DNA of 64,000 nucleotides, from positions 124,001 through 188,000 of the forward strand of contig BBMW01000010.1 in assembly GCA_000759755.1 (NCBI GenBank). The letters are read 5' to 3'. The stretch comes from Citrobacter werkmanii NBRC 105721 (GTDB lineage Bacteria; Pseudomonadota; Gammaproteobacteria; Enterobacterales; Enterobacteriaceae). Each line of letters begins with the position of its first letter. Positions within the stretch are counted from its first letter, which is position 1. The notes beneath the pieces were generated by a model. The model was given only the letters and a program-made list of their open reading frames with translations, was not told the origin of the DNA and did not search any database. Positions 55,351 to 63,592 of this stretch are shown in pieces. The translations under genes were made by a program, and so were the position numbers.

Positions 55351-57582
55351 TCACCCTGTATGAACTGTTCCGGAATAACGCTGCAGAACAAATTTTTTAG
55401 AAGATAAAAAAGACATAATTTCTGGGAATAACTTTTCGGCAGAATAACTTTTTATGCAGGAGTAGCGAAATTTATCACCTTGCACATCACCTAATGGACA
55501 CCAATTATTCAGTCGACGCATTTGAATATTTGTACCAAGTACATCTCGACAGAATTTTGAATCTATAGCCAGTTGCATACAGTGACCATATTTACATTTC
55601 AGATTCACGCATAAAGCATTCCATCCCAACCTTCCATGCCGATAGGGAATACGCTTATACCCGGGCACAATCGAGTAAAGTGAAACAATAGCTATATCAG
55701 ATGCGCCAGCTAATGCAACAGGCCCAGAATCGGTGGCGACCAGTAGCTGACTTTTTCTCATCAAATGTATGGTTTCAAGAATTGAGAATTGGTCCACCGC
55801 ATTAATGACTGCCGGATGAGTGAACTCATGCACCTGTGTTTCAGCATATTTATTATTGGTACTTCCTATTGCGACAACTTTCCAACCTAAATGGATAAAT
55901 TTCTCTGCCAGAATATTCCAGTTCTCACCAGACCAAGTACGATTTGGATCACCTATGTTGGCATGCAATAATACAATATTTTCATCATTAAAATTATTTA
56001 TGGTACAGAATTCATCAACCCGAGTAAGATCATGTCTACTCAGGTCAATATCCATGCTCATTTCTTTTGGATTAATTTTCGCGCCAACACTACGTAAACA
56101 GGCATCGATCTGATGGCAATCTGCCAAAATATGTAAAATCTCGCAAAAATGTGCACTACGTTGTGTTTCCTCATAGAAGTAATCAATTAAAGCATGATCT
56201 GAAAGATCTTCAATGGCAATAACCTTATCTATCCACGGATTACATCGTGCTAATTCTGTGTAAGCTCGGTGCGTCACGAACGTTATTTTCTTCTTTGTAA
56301 CAGCATAAAGGGCCTTAACTGCTGATAATGCAAACATGCAGTCGCCCAATGAGGATTTCATTTTGATAAGAATCATTTCATCGAGCTGTTGTTCATCATT
56401 TCCATTTAACAGATTTTTTGTTTCACTGCTATAGAGAATGTCACCCTGATAACCAACAGAAAAAATTAGTTTTCCAAATTGTTTAGTGCTATGAAAAGAC
56501 AAATCCTCGTACAAAAAAAAATAAGAAATTCGATTTGTAGGAAATGCCAGCAAGTATAAATCAGGATGCCCTGAAATTTTTTCAGGAACGACACCAAGCG
56601 CATGAAGAAAAAACATAGAGCACTGTTCTTCATAGCTTATATTCAGATATTCACGACCAGACAAGTATTCTCGGTAGTCATCAGAGGCGTTAACACAATT
56701 AATAACCAATCGAGAATACTGATTCAAGACATCCTGCGTTGATATGTACTCATCAAAATGAAAACCAAAATCTCTTTTACTCGATTTAAACTGTGCTGAC
56801 TTTCGGTAAGTCGCGTCAGCATAAGTTAACATTAATATATTATCTGCAACATATTTTTTTAGGCGTAGAAAAATATCCCCGGTGATACCAAGTATCTTCA
56901 TGTACAGTAACTGTACTTTTCTATCTGTTTTCTTAATGCATTCATAATCAATCGGTAACGTATTCTTAAGTAACTTATCGGTAAAGCTTTTATTATTATT
57001 CTCAGCCAATAAACATGGGCGAACCATATGATACTCAGTATCAAACAGATAGTGCCAAAAATAAAACATAAATGCCGTATCAAAACGGAATAAATATTTC
57101 AAGTCAAGATTCTCAATCATCAACTGAAACTCATTGAGCAAACGAGTTATTGAGGATTTTAGAGTTTCCCTCTTTAAATTTAAAAATTCCTGACGACAAA
57201 GAAGATCTTCTACAACACCATCCCATACGTGTAGCTTTATATTAGTAATCGTTTTAATTTTATTGATATTACGTATAAGATTAAAAGACAAAATAGATAT
57301 AAATGAAGCTGTTACTGGAAAATGCATTTCAATATGCGAAAATTTTTTTTCAACTATAGTATTGCACAACTTCATGATTAAATGATCATAGTAATCATGA
57401 TGGTGCTTATATGGTATAATTAGTGCACGAGTCACTGATAGTACATCTCCGTTTAATCGACTAGCAAACGGAGAAATAAATATCGATTGACTATTTTCTT
57501 TTTCAAAAGAATCTATGTGGTTTAATAACTGTTGTTCAAGAGTGAAAAATGTTTCTGATATATATATTTTTAACATCTTCAT
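55351..57582 (-). CDS. GT9-family (heptosyltransferase-like) protein with large unknown N-terminal domain
   Basis: A 743-residue protein. Residues about 403-740 form a GT9 glycosyltransferase: MILIKMKSSLGDCMFALSAVKAL (N-terminal donor-fold motif at 403-425), IVLLHANIGDPNRTWSGENWNILAEKFI and LLVATDSGPVALAGAS, the ADP-heptose-type binding loop. A Cys-rich stretch (NLKCKYGHCMQLAIDSKFCRD) follows. The first 400 residues have no recognised domain; they are aromatic-rich and AT-rich and may be a second transferase or a recognition module for the acceptor. An ATG two codons downstream is an alternative start. Confidence 0.75.
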   Translation of the reverse strand: MKMLKIYISETFFTLEQQLLNHIDSFEKENSQSIFISPFASRLNGDVLSVTRALIIPYKHHHDYYDHLIMKLCNTIVEKKFSHIEMHFPVTASFISILSFNLIRNINKIKTITNIKLHVWDGVVEDLLCRQEFLNLKRETLKSSITRLLNEFQLMIENLDLKYLFRFDTAFMFYFWHYLFDTEYHMVRPCLLAENNNKSFTDKLLKNTLPIDYECIKKTDRKVQLLYMKILGITGDIFLRLKKYVADNILMLTYADATYRKSAQFKSSKRDFGFHFDEYISTQDVLNQYSRLVINCVNASDDYREYLSGREYLNISYEEQCSMFFLHALGVVPEKISGHPDLYLLAFPTNRISYFFLYEDLSFHSTKQFGKLIFSVGYQGDILYSSETKNLLNGNDEQQLDEMILIKMKSSLGDCMFALSAVKALYAVTKKKITFVTHRAYTELARCNPWIDKVIAIEDLSDHALIDYFYEETQRSAHFCEILHILADCHQIDACLRSVGAKINPKEMSMDIDLSRHDLTRVDEFCTINNFNDENIVLLHANIGDPNRTWSGENWNILAEKFIHLGWKVVAIGSTNNKYAETQVHEFTHPAVINAVDQFSILETIHLMRKSQLLVATDSGPVALAGASDIAIVSLYSIVPGYKRIPYRHGRLGWNALCVNLKCKYGHCMQLAIDSKFCRDVLGTNIQMRRLNNWCPLGDVQGDKFRYSCIKSYSAEKLFPEIMSFLSSKKFVLQRYSGTVHTG

Positions 57583-57622
57583 AATTCATCCTTACTGCAA
57601 AAATAATCCCATCAAAACATTA

Positions 57623-58024
57623 TTAATGAGTTGAATCAGCTTGAATAATTTCTATTATCGAAGTCGTCGATATCGATGGTGTTCTTGGGAAATAGATCAC
57701 TTCGCACAGGTACGACAAACTATCAAAGCGTCCAGCCCAGTCATCCCCCATCACCAGCGTATCGGCGTTAAACTGGCGAATATAGTCGGCTTTTTTCTCC
57801 AGCGACTCTTCAAGAAACACGCAGTCCACACATTTCAGCCCGACAACAATCCCCATGCGATCGCTTTGGCTATAAACCGGCATCCGGCCTTTTTTCTGCA
57901 TATTTAGCGCATCCGAAGAGACGCCGACAATCAGTCGCTCACCCAACTGCCTGGCGCGTTCAAGAATACGCAAATGTCCAATATGAAAAACATCAAATGT
58001 GCCGAAAGTAATGATCGTTTTCAT
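57623..58024 (-). CDS. Glycerol-3-phosphate cytidylyltransferase, TagD-like
   Basis: A 133-residue nucleotidyltransferase, close to the 129 residues of Bacillus TagD. The HxGH motif lies in GTFDVFHIGHLRILERA (residues 6-22) and the C-terminal RTPSISTTSII matches the RTxGISTT signature of the CTP:glycerol-3-phosphate enzyme. Product would be CDP-glycerol. Its ATG overlaps the lfiJ stop in an ATGA, so it is translationally coupled to a flagellar export gene; the frame upstream to 58057 lies inside lfiJ and is rejected. CDP-glycerol is normally used for wall teichoic acids in Gram-positive bacteria and for a few Gram-negative surface polymers. ADP- or CDP-sugar alcohol relatives (e.g. HldE, TarI-like) fit the motif less well. 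Confidence 0.85.
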   Translation of the reverse strand: MKTIITFGTFDVFHIGHLRILERARQLGERLIVGVSSDALNMQKKGRMPVYSQSDRMGIVVGLKCVDCVFLEESLEKKADYIRQFNADTLVMGDDWAGRFDSLSYLCEVIYFPRTPSISTTSIIEIIQADSTH

Positions 58025-58464
58025 ACCAGTCCCAGCGTCTTCTGTCTTAGCCAGCATTGCGCGGCGATTTCATCTACGGCTTTTTGCTCTTTTACCTGCG
58101 CCTCATTGCTCAGCGCGTAACGCTTATCTGCCAACGTCATGGCAACAATTTTCTCTTCGCAGGCCGCGGCAACCAGATTTTTTTGAATACGCTGCTCTTT
58201 GATTTTAGCCAGCGTTTTTTCCTGTTCTTGCCAGGCAATCACCGTGCGCAGCGTACCTTTGTAACCCGTGACGTTTTTAAGTGATTCAACGGAAGGGGTG
58301 TCAACACCGGTGCCGGTTTTTTGAATAAGGTAGCCCAGCGCTTTGATGTTATTGTCAAAACCGGTGCAGACCTGCTGCTGTTTAGCCAGCTGGACCGTCA
58401 TGTCTTTTACTGATTTATCCCGCAGGCGCTGCAACTGCGCCAGGGTATCAATAATCTGCCGCAT
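58021..58464 (-). CDS. lfiJ: Lateral flagellar export protein, FliJ-like
   Basis: A 147-residue, charged, almost entirely helical protein (IDTLAQLQRLRDKSVKDMTVQLAKQQQVCTGFDNNIKALGYLI...) in the FliJ position directly after the ATPase gene (2 nt). FliJ is the central stalk of the export ATPase. Overlaps the TagD-like gene by 4 nt. Confidence 0.85.
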   Translation of the reverse strand: MRQIIDTLAQLQRLRDKSVKDMTVQLAKQQQVCTGFDNNIKALGYLIQKTGTGVDTPSVESLKNVTGYKGTLRTVIAWQEQEKTLAKIKEQRIQKNLVAAACEEKIVAMTLADKRYALSNEAQVKEQKAVDEIAAQCWLRQKTLGLV

Positions 58465-58466
58465 GA

Positions 58467-59807
58467 TTATTTACCTTCCGTTTTCTTTGGCTGGGGGAAA
58501 AGGGCCTGTAAGCGACTTTGCACCAGCTCAAGCGAGGCGGGTTCACTCACCTCCTGACGCAGAAAACGCTCGATAGCGGGGAACACTTTGACGGCTTTAT
58601 CAACGCTGGGGTCGGCTCCGGCAACATAGCCTCCCAACGGGATCAGCGGCTTAATTTCCATATAGGCGGCGTAGTTTTGTTTCAGCAGACGGGCCGACTG
58701 TTGGTGTTCGTTGGGCGTAACCTGCGTCATGCATCGACTGATCGACTGCCCAATATCGATGGCTGGATAATGCCCGGCTTCCGCCAGCTTACGGGTCAGA
58801 ACGATATGCCCATCCAGCACCGCGCGCGCGCAGTCAACGATCGGATCCTGCTGATCGTCCCCCTCCGCCAGCACCGTGTAAATGGCAGTCATTGACCCTT
58901 CGCTTTCGCTGTTGCCCGCGCTTTCCACAAGTTTTGGGATCATGCCGAACGCTGATGGCGGATAGCCTTTCGTCGCCGGAGGTTCCCCTAATGACAACGC
59001 AATCTCACGCTGCGCCATGGCATAACGGGTTAACGAATCCACCAGCAGTAAAACGTGATGCCCACGATCGCGAAACCAGGCCGCGATAGAGTGGCACAGC
59101 TCGGTGGCTTTCAAACGCATCAACGGTGACTCATCCGCCGGAGCCGCGACGACGATAGATTTTGCCAACCCTTCCGCGCCCAGTGAATGATCGATAAACT
59201 CTTTCACCTCGCGGCCACGCTCGCCAATTAACCCCACCACCACGATGTCGGCCTTGGTCTGGCGGGTGATCATCCCCAACAGCACGCTTTTTCCCACGCC
59301 GCTGCCGGCCATTAATCCCACGCGCTGGCCTTTACCGATAGTGAGCAGACCGTTGATTGCTTTTACGCCAACATCCAGCGGTTGGTTTACCGACCTACGC
59401 GTAAGGGGGTTGATGGACGGCGCCTGCGGCGGTAGCACGTCATTGCCGGTCAGACGACCTTTGGCATCCAGCGGTTCGCCCAGACCATTGACCACCCGCC
59501 CCAGCCAGCTTTCGCTAATCAGGATCTCCTGGGCTTTTTCTTCGGGGAATACGCGCGCGCCCGCCATCAGTCCGACAGGGTGTTTGAAGGGCATCAGGTA
59601 GGTGATATCACGATTAAATCCCACCGCCTGCGCGTCAATCAGCGTATGGTTGGCGCTTTCAACGCGGCACAATTGGCCCGTTACCAACGGGCAGCCCACG
59701 CTCTCCAGCAAAATGCCGTTCACGCGCACCAGTCGCCCGGCTACCCGGGCTAAAGGAATCGACTCAATAGAACGCAGCGCGTTGTCGAAGCTGGAAAGGT
59801 CACTCAC
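58467..59807 (-). CDS. lfiI: Lateral flagellum-specific ATPase, FliI-like
   Basis: A 446-residue F1-type export ATPase: Walker A GLMAGSGVGKSVLL, VVVGLIGERGREVKEF, Walker B HHVLLLVDSLTRYAMAQREI and GEPPATKGYPPSAF. It powers protein export for the lateral flagellum. The frame is open to 59876, but the GTG at 59807 (VSDLSSFDNALRS) overlaps the lfiH end by 8 nt and gives a FliI-like start, so it is preferred. Confidence 0.94.
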   Translation of the reverse strand: MSDLSSFDNALRSIESIPLARVAGRLVRVNGILLESVGCPLVTGQLCRVESANHTLIDAQAVGFNRDITYLMPFKHPVGLMAGARVFPEEKAQEILISESWLGRVVNGLGEPLDAKGRLTGNDVLPPQAPSINPLTRRSVNQPLDVGVKAINGLLTIGKGQRVGLMAGSGVGKSVLLGMITRQTKADIVVVGLIGERGREVKEFIDHSLGAEGLAKSIVVAAPADESPLMRLKATELCHSIAAWFRDRGHHVLLLVDSLTRYAMAQREIALSLGEPPATKGYPPSAFGMIPKLVESAGNSESEGSMTAIYTVLAEGDDQQDPIVDCARAVLDGHIVLTRKLAEAGHYPAIDIGQSISRCMTQVTPNEHQQSARLLKQNYAAYMEIKPLIPLGGYVAGADPSVDKAVKVFPAIERFLRQEVSEPASLELVQSRLQALFPQPKKTEGK

Positions 59808-60510
59808 CCGTCGGCTCCGGCAGCAGCGACTCTTTGAGCGCCGACATACATTGCTCGAGTCGGTGCTCGCAGCCAATATCCAGCTCGGATTTATCGGTAA
59901 TCACCCGGCACTCGCCCGCCTGCAGATCGGGAGATGGCGTCAGTCCCCATGCGGTGACCTTCTCAGGCGCGACATCTTTGATACGGTTAAATTCTTCGTT
60001 ACTCAGCAGCACCTGTAGCGACTCAGGCATCGCTGGAAAGGCCGAAATAGCCTCTTCGACCAGCGATAATAGCTGCGTCGGTTGCAGCGCCAGCTCGCAA
60101 CGGATCACCTGGCGGGTAACCTTTTCAACCAGCTGCAACAGGTCTTCCCGCTGCTTACGCTGGATGTGCGCCAGATAGTCATTCACTTTGCCGGAGATAG
60201 CTTCCAGCGGCTGGGCGGCTCGTTCAAACTGCTTGCGCCCTTCTTGCTGTCCGGCCAGGCTGCCTTCAGTGTATCCCTGACGACGACCTTCATCGTGCCC
60301 CTTCTGATGACCCTCCTGAAAACCCTGCTCCTGGCCTTCGGTCATCCCCTGCTCAAAACCTTTTTGCAGCCCTTCCTGGAAGCCATCCATCAGTTGGCGC
60401 TGATAATCCGCTGGGGTAATACCCGGCGTGAGCTGTTCAGCCTGGAGATGGCGCTGGCGAGGAGGAAAACGATGCAGCCGGTAACGACCACGAATGGTTT
60501 CAATCGCCAT
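59800..60510 (-). CDS. lfiH: Lateral flagellar export regulator, FliH-like
   Basis: A 236-residue FliH-type protein. Residues about 45-95 carry a run of GxxxG-like repeats (FQEGLQKGFEQGMTEGQEQGF...) typical of FliH, followed by the V-ATPase-E-like C-terminal domain (DYLAHIQRKQREDLLQLVEKVTRQVIRCELALQPTQLLSLVEEAI). It regulates LfiI. Confidence 0.93.
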   Translation of the reverse strand: MAIETIRGRYRLHRFPPRQRHLQAEQLTPGITPADYQRQLMDGFQEGLQKGFEQGMTEGQEQGFQEGHQKGHDEGRRQGYTEGSLAGQQEGRKQFERAAQPLEAISGKVNDYLAHIQRKQREDLLQLVEKVTRQVIRCELALQPTQLLSLVEEAISAFPAMPESLQVLLSNEEFNRIKDVAPEKVTAWGLTPSPDLQAGECRVITDKSELDIGCEHRLEQCMSALKESLLPEPTGE

Positions 60511-60513
60511 GTG

Positions 60514-61530
60514 TTACTCCGCCGTCTGTTCAGCAAACAGCTGTAGCTGAATTTCACCCGCTTCCTCAAGCTCGCGGGCAATTCCCATGATTTCACGGCG
60601 TATTTGTTCAATACGGCTCACCGGAACCGGTCCAAGACGTGAGGTTATCGCCTCCAGCTGTTGTACCTGACGTTTAGGCATCACGGCATAAATCGAACGG
60701 CGTAACAGCGCTTCGGTACCTTTCAGCGCCACCGCCCAATCTTCCATCGGCACTTCATCCAGCAGTCGACGACGCACTTCGTCGGTTTGGCGGCTCAGAA
60801 TAAAGAAGTCGTACATTTCATCCTGCAACTGTTCAAGCACATCTTCATCGCGCTCGCGCAGCTGATCGAGGATCACCTGTTGGTTCCCCTGGAAGCGGTT
60901 AACGATATCCGCGGCCTGCTTGATCCCTTTCACTTTCGAACCATGTTCGGAGAGCACCGACAGCCCACGCTCGATCAAACGATCCAGCTCATCCACCACG
61001 TCGCGGTTTACATCGTTCAGTTTGGCAACCCGATAGAGGATCTCGTTTTGCACTGACTCATTCATGTAAGACAGTACCGTAGCCGAGATCTCTGGCGTCA
61101 GGAAGGCAAGGAATACGGCCTGTAACTGCAAATGCTCTTCTGAGATCAGTATCGCCAACTGGCGCGGTTCCACCCACTGTAAACGCGCCATCCGCGAACG
61201 GATTTCGTCGCCATAAATACCGTTGATCACGCTGCTGGCGATTTCTGTGCCCAGCGCTTTATTGAGGATCCCTTGCAGCATGGAACGCGATGCGCCGTTG
61301 ATACCGCTCTGCTCGCGGAATTCTTCAAAAAAGTTGTTGATCACTTTTTTGGCCATGCTGGTTTTTACTCCAGACAGACGCGCCATGTTTTCACTCAGAC
61401 GAACCACTTCTTCACGGCTGAGTTTTTGCATCACCGTGGCAGCCGCCTCCTCGCCCAGACACAGCAATAAAATTGCAGCCTGTTCCAGGTAGCTGTTGTT
61501 GCTGCCGTTATTTATTGTCAATTCGCTCAT
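60514..61530 (-). CDS. lfiG: Lateral motor switch protein, FliG-like
   Basis: A 338-residue FliG-type rotor protein: EQAAILLLCLGEEAAATVMQKLSREEVVRLSENMARL, the middle-domain EHLQLQAVFLAFLTPEISATVLSYM and the C-terminal torque helix (LLDEVPMEDWAVALKGTEALLRRSIYAVMPKRQVQQLEAI) with charged residues that face MotA. Overlaps lfiF by 23 nt. Confidence 0.95.
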   Translation of the reverse strand: MSELTINNGSNNSYLEQAAILLLCLGEEAAATVMQKLSREEVVRLSENMARLSGVKTSMAKKVINNFFEEFREQSGINGASRSMLQGILNKALGTEIASSVINGIYGDEIRSRMARLQWVEPRQLAILISEEHLQLQAVFLAFLTPEISATVLSYMNESVQNEILYRVAKLNDVNRDVVDELDRLIERGLSVLSEHGSKVKGIKQAADIVNRFQGNQQVILDQLRERDEDVLEQLQDEMYDFFILSRQTDEVRRRLLDEVPMEDWAVALKGTEALLRRSIYAVMPKRQVQQLEAITSRLGPVPVSRIEQIRREIMGIARELEEAGEIQLQLFAEQTAE

Positions 61531-63187
61531 TGCTGGTAATCCATTGTCTGAGAACTTCAGCTACGCGATCGGTGTCGCTCATCGCCAGTTTTTGCAGGAA
61601 CTCCAGCTTCACTTCCAGACCTGAGCTCTGCGAAGGCAGGCTGTCGTCACCAGGGAAAGAAGGCAGTTCAATGTTTTTGCGTTCATCTTCAGCGGCCGCA
61701 AAATGAGGTTTGTCCGCAGGAATCGCGATCGGTGCGGCGTCCAGCGCCAGTTCTGGTGTCGACGTCCGGCGACGTTCGGCGGTCAACCGTTTCATGACCG
61801 GACGAACAACAAACAGCAGCAACAGCAGAGCCAGCAGGCCGCAACCAATCAGACGCACCCAGGCCAGAATGTTGTCATCCTTCCATAAGGGGACCACCGG
61901 CTCGACGGGGATCGACTGCGGCACAAAATTAAGCAGCGATAAGGACAGATTGTCGCCACGCTTAGCATCAATCCCGGCGGCGTTATTCAACAGCGCCGTC
62001 AATTGCGTGGTTTGTTCCGGTTTCCAGTTCTTCAACGCAGGCGCGCTCTGGTTAAGTACCACGGCCACATTTAAACGTTTAATGTCGAAACCAGGATGCT
62101 GAATATGTTCAACGCTACGGTCCCAGGAGTAGTCGCGTTTGTTCTCGCTATGCTTTGACAACGCAGCAGGCTGGCGAGGCTCTTCTGGCGCGGTTCCATT
62201 GGCACCATTCGTCACCTGATTTGCCGCCAATGGAGGACGGTTACTCAGCGAGCCGGGGATCCCCATGGCGATTTGGTTGGTATCGCTATCGAGTACCGTT
62301 TCTTCACGATTAACCTTTGGCGTATCGCCGTAATGCTCCTGGGTTTCGTCGATATTGCTCAGATCGAGATCCGGCATCACGCTCACCCGGTAGTTACCGC
62401 TTCCTACCAGCGAGTCGAGAACATTTGCGAGACTGGCGCGGGTCTTATCCTGGATATCTTTGAGGATTTGGTCGCGCTTACGCGTCGCCGCAGAAACCGC
62501 TTCACCCGCGCCAATACCATCGGACAGCAAATTCCCCGCCTGGTCGACAACGCTGACCTGCGAAGCTTTCAAATCAGGCACACTGCCGGATACCAGGTGT
62601 ACGATGGCATTCACCTGATCGAGATCCAGCTTGCTGCCATAATGCAGACGCACCACCACCGAGGCGCTGTTTTGCGGCTCGTCGCTGACGACAAAAGAAC
62701 TCTCTTCATTGAGCGCCAGATGCACGCGGGCGCTCTCAACGGCATCCAGCGTCATAATGCTTTGCGCCAGTTCGCCTTCCAGGCTCCGCTTATAGCGAAT
62801 GTTCTGCACAAACTGGCTGGCACCCAGCACTTCATCTTTGTCCATCAGCTCATAGCCGCTGGGCAGCATGGCCTGAACGCCTTTCGCCGCCAGCGTCATT
62901 CGCGTTTTGGACAAAGCCTCTTCCGGAACCAGAATTTGTCCGCTTTGCGGATCGATGCAGTATTCCAGTTTTTCACCATCCAGCACGGTGACTATCTGCG
63001 AAACCGGGATATTCTCCTGGCTACCGTACAGCGAAACATAGCCGTGGTTGCCATTCCACAGCACGCTGACAATAATGGCGGTAGCCGCAATAGCCGCTGC
63101 CGCCAGTAACGCCAGGCGTTTTTTACCATCCAGCCTGAAAGAGAACGAGGGTAAAAACTGAGTTACTTTTTTTATTAGTTCATTCAT
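61508..63187 (-). CDS. lfiF: Lateral flagellar MS-ring protein, FliF-like
   Basis: A 559-residue FliF: two membrane segments (about 24-46, LALLAAAAIAATAIIVSVLW; about 445-465, VRLIGCGLLALLLLLFVV) flanking the periplasmic ring-building region (LEGELAQSIMTLDAVESARVHLALNEESSFV, YRVSVMPDLDLSNIDETQEHYGDTPKVNREE), and a C-terminal tail that binds FliG. It nucleates the whole basal body. Confidence 0.95.
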   Translation of the reverse strand: MNELIKKVTQFLPSFSFRLDGKKRLALLAAAAIAATAIIVSVLWNGNHGYVSLYGSQENIPVSQIVTVLDGEKLEYCIDPQSGQILVPEEALSKTRMTLAAKGVQAMLPSGYELMDKDEVLGASQFVQNIRYKRSLEGELAQSIMTLDAVESARVHLALNEESSFVVSDEPQNSASVVVRLHYGSKLDLDQVNAIVHLVSGSVPDLKASQVSVVDQAGNLLSDGIGAGEAVSAATRKRDQILKDIQDKTRASLANVLDSLVGSGNYRVSVMPDLDLSNIDETQEHYGDTPKVNREETVLDSDTNQIAMGIPGSLSNRPPLAANQVTNGANGTAPEEPRQPAALSKHSENKRDYSWDRSVEHIQHPGFDIKRLNVAVVLNQSAPALKNWKPEQTTQLTALLNNAAGIDAKRGDNLSLSLLNFVPQSIPVEPVVPLWKDDNILAWVRLIGCGLLALLLLLFVVRPVMKRLTAERRRTSTPELALDAAPIAIPADKPHFAAAEDERKNIELPSFPGDDSLPSQSSGLEVKLEFLQKLAMSDTDRVAEVLRQWITSNERIDNK

Positions 63188-63191
63188 AGCG

Positions 63192-63545
63192 TTAGACTGA
63201 CATGCTCATCAGGTCATTGAATCCGGAAGCGACTTTATTACGTACCTGCACCAGCGCGGAAAACGATAACGATGCCTGCTGACTGGCGATCATCGCCCCC
63301 GCCAGGTCGTCGCTTTTCCCCATCTCAATGGCCGTTTGTTTTTGCTCCGCAACCTGCTGGAACCGATCAACATGATTCAGCGCCCCCTGCATAACCCGGT
63401 CGAACGAAACCGGAGATGATGCCAACTGGGGGTTTACCTGCATCGGCGAAAGGACGGGCGCTTGCGCGACCGCTTTCATCTGCTGCATGTCCTGCATCAT
63501 TTGCGTCTGCATGGTACTGGCTGGGGCTATCGTATTTATGCTCAT
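63192..63545 (-). CDS. lfiE: Lateral MS ring-rod junction protein, FliE-like
   Basis: A 117-residue FliE-type protein: VSFDRVMQGALNHVDRFQQVAEQKQTAIEMGKSDDLAGAMIASQQASLSFSALVQVRNKVASGFNDLMSMSV. First gene of the leftward lfiE-J operon; lfiF follows by 4 nt. Confidence 0.94.
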   Translation of the reverse strand: MSINTIAPASTMQTQMMQDMQQMKAVAQAPVLSPMQVNPQLASSPVSFDRVMQGALNHVDRFQQVAEQKQTAIEMGKSDDLAGAMIASQQASLSFSALVQVRNKVASGFNDLMSMSV

Positions 63546-63566
63546 GACCTACTCTTAAAATTAGAA

Positions 63567-63584
63567 AAGCGTTCTCGGTACCAC
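63567..63584 (-). promoter_or_regulatory. Possible sigma-54 promoter of the lfiE operon
   Basis: The minus strand reads TGGTACCGAGAACGCTTT: GG and GC are 10 nt apart, but the TTG before GC is degenerate and the predicted 5' leader is only about 12 nt. Weaker than the other three. Confidence 0.4.
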
Positions 63585-63592
63585 AGACTGAT

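Noticed and set aside
49397-58024. Phage or anti-phage defence island
   Set aside because: No nuclease, toxin, helicase or recombinase motifs; all recognisable genes are glycan- or methyl-transfer enzymes in a flagellar setting.
62273-63109. 278-residue open frame antisense to lfiF
   Set aside because: Shadow of the FliF-like gene on the opposite strand; no ribosome-binding site or family match.
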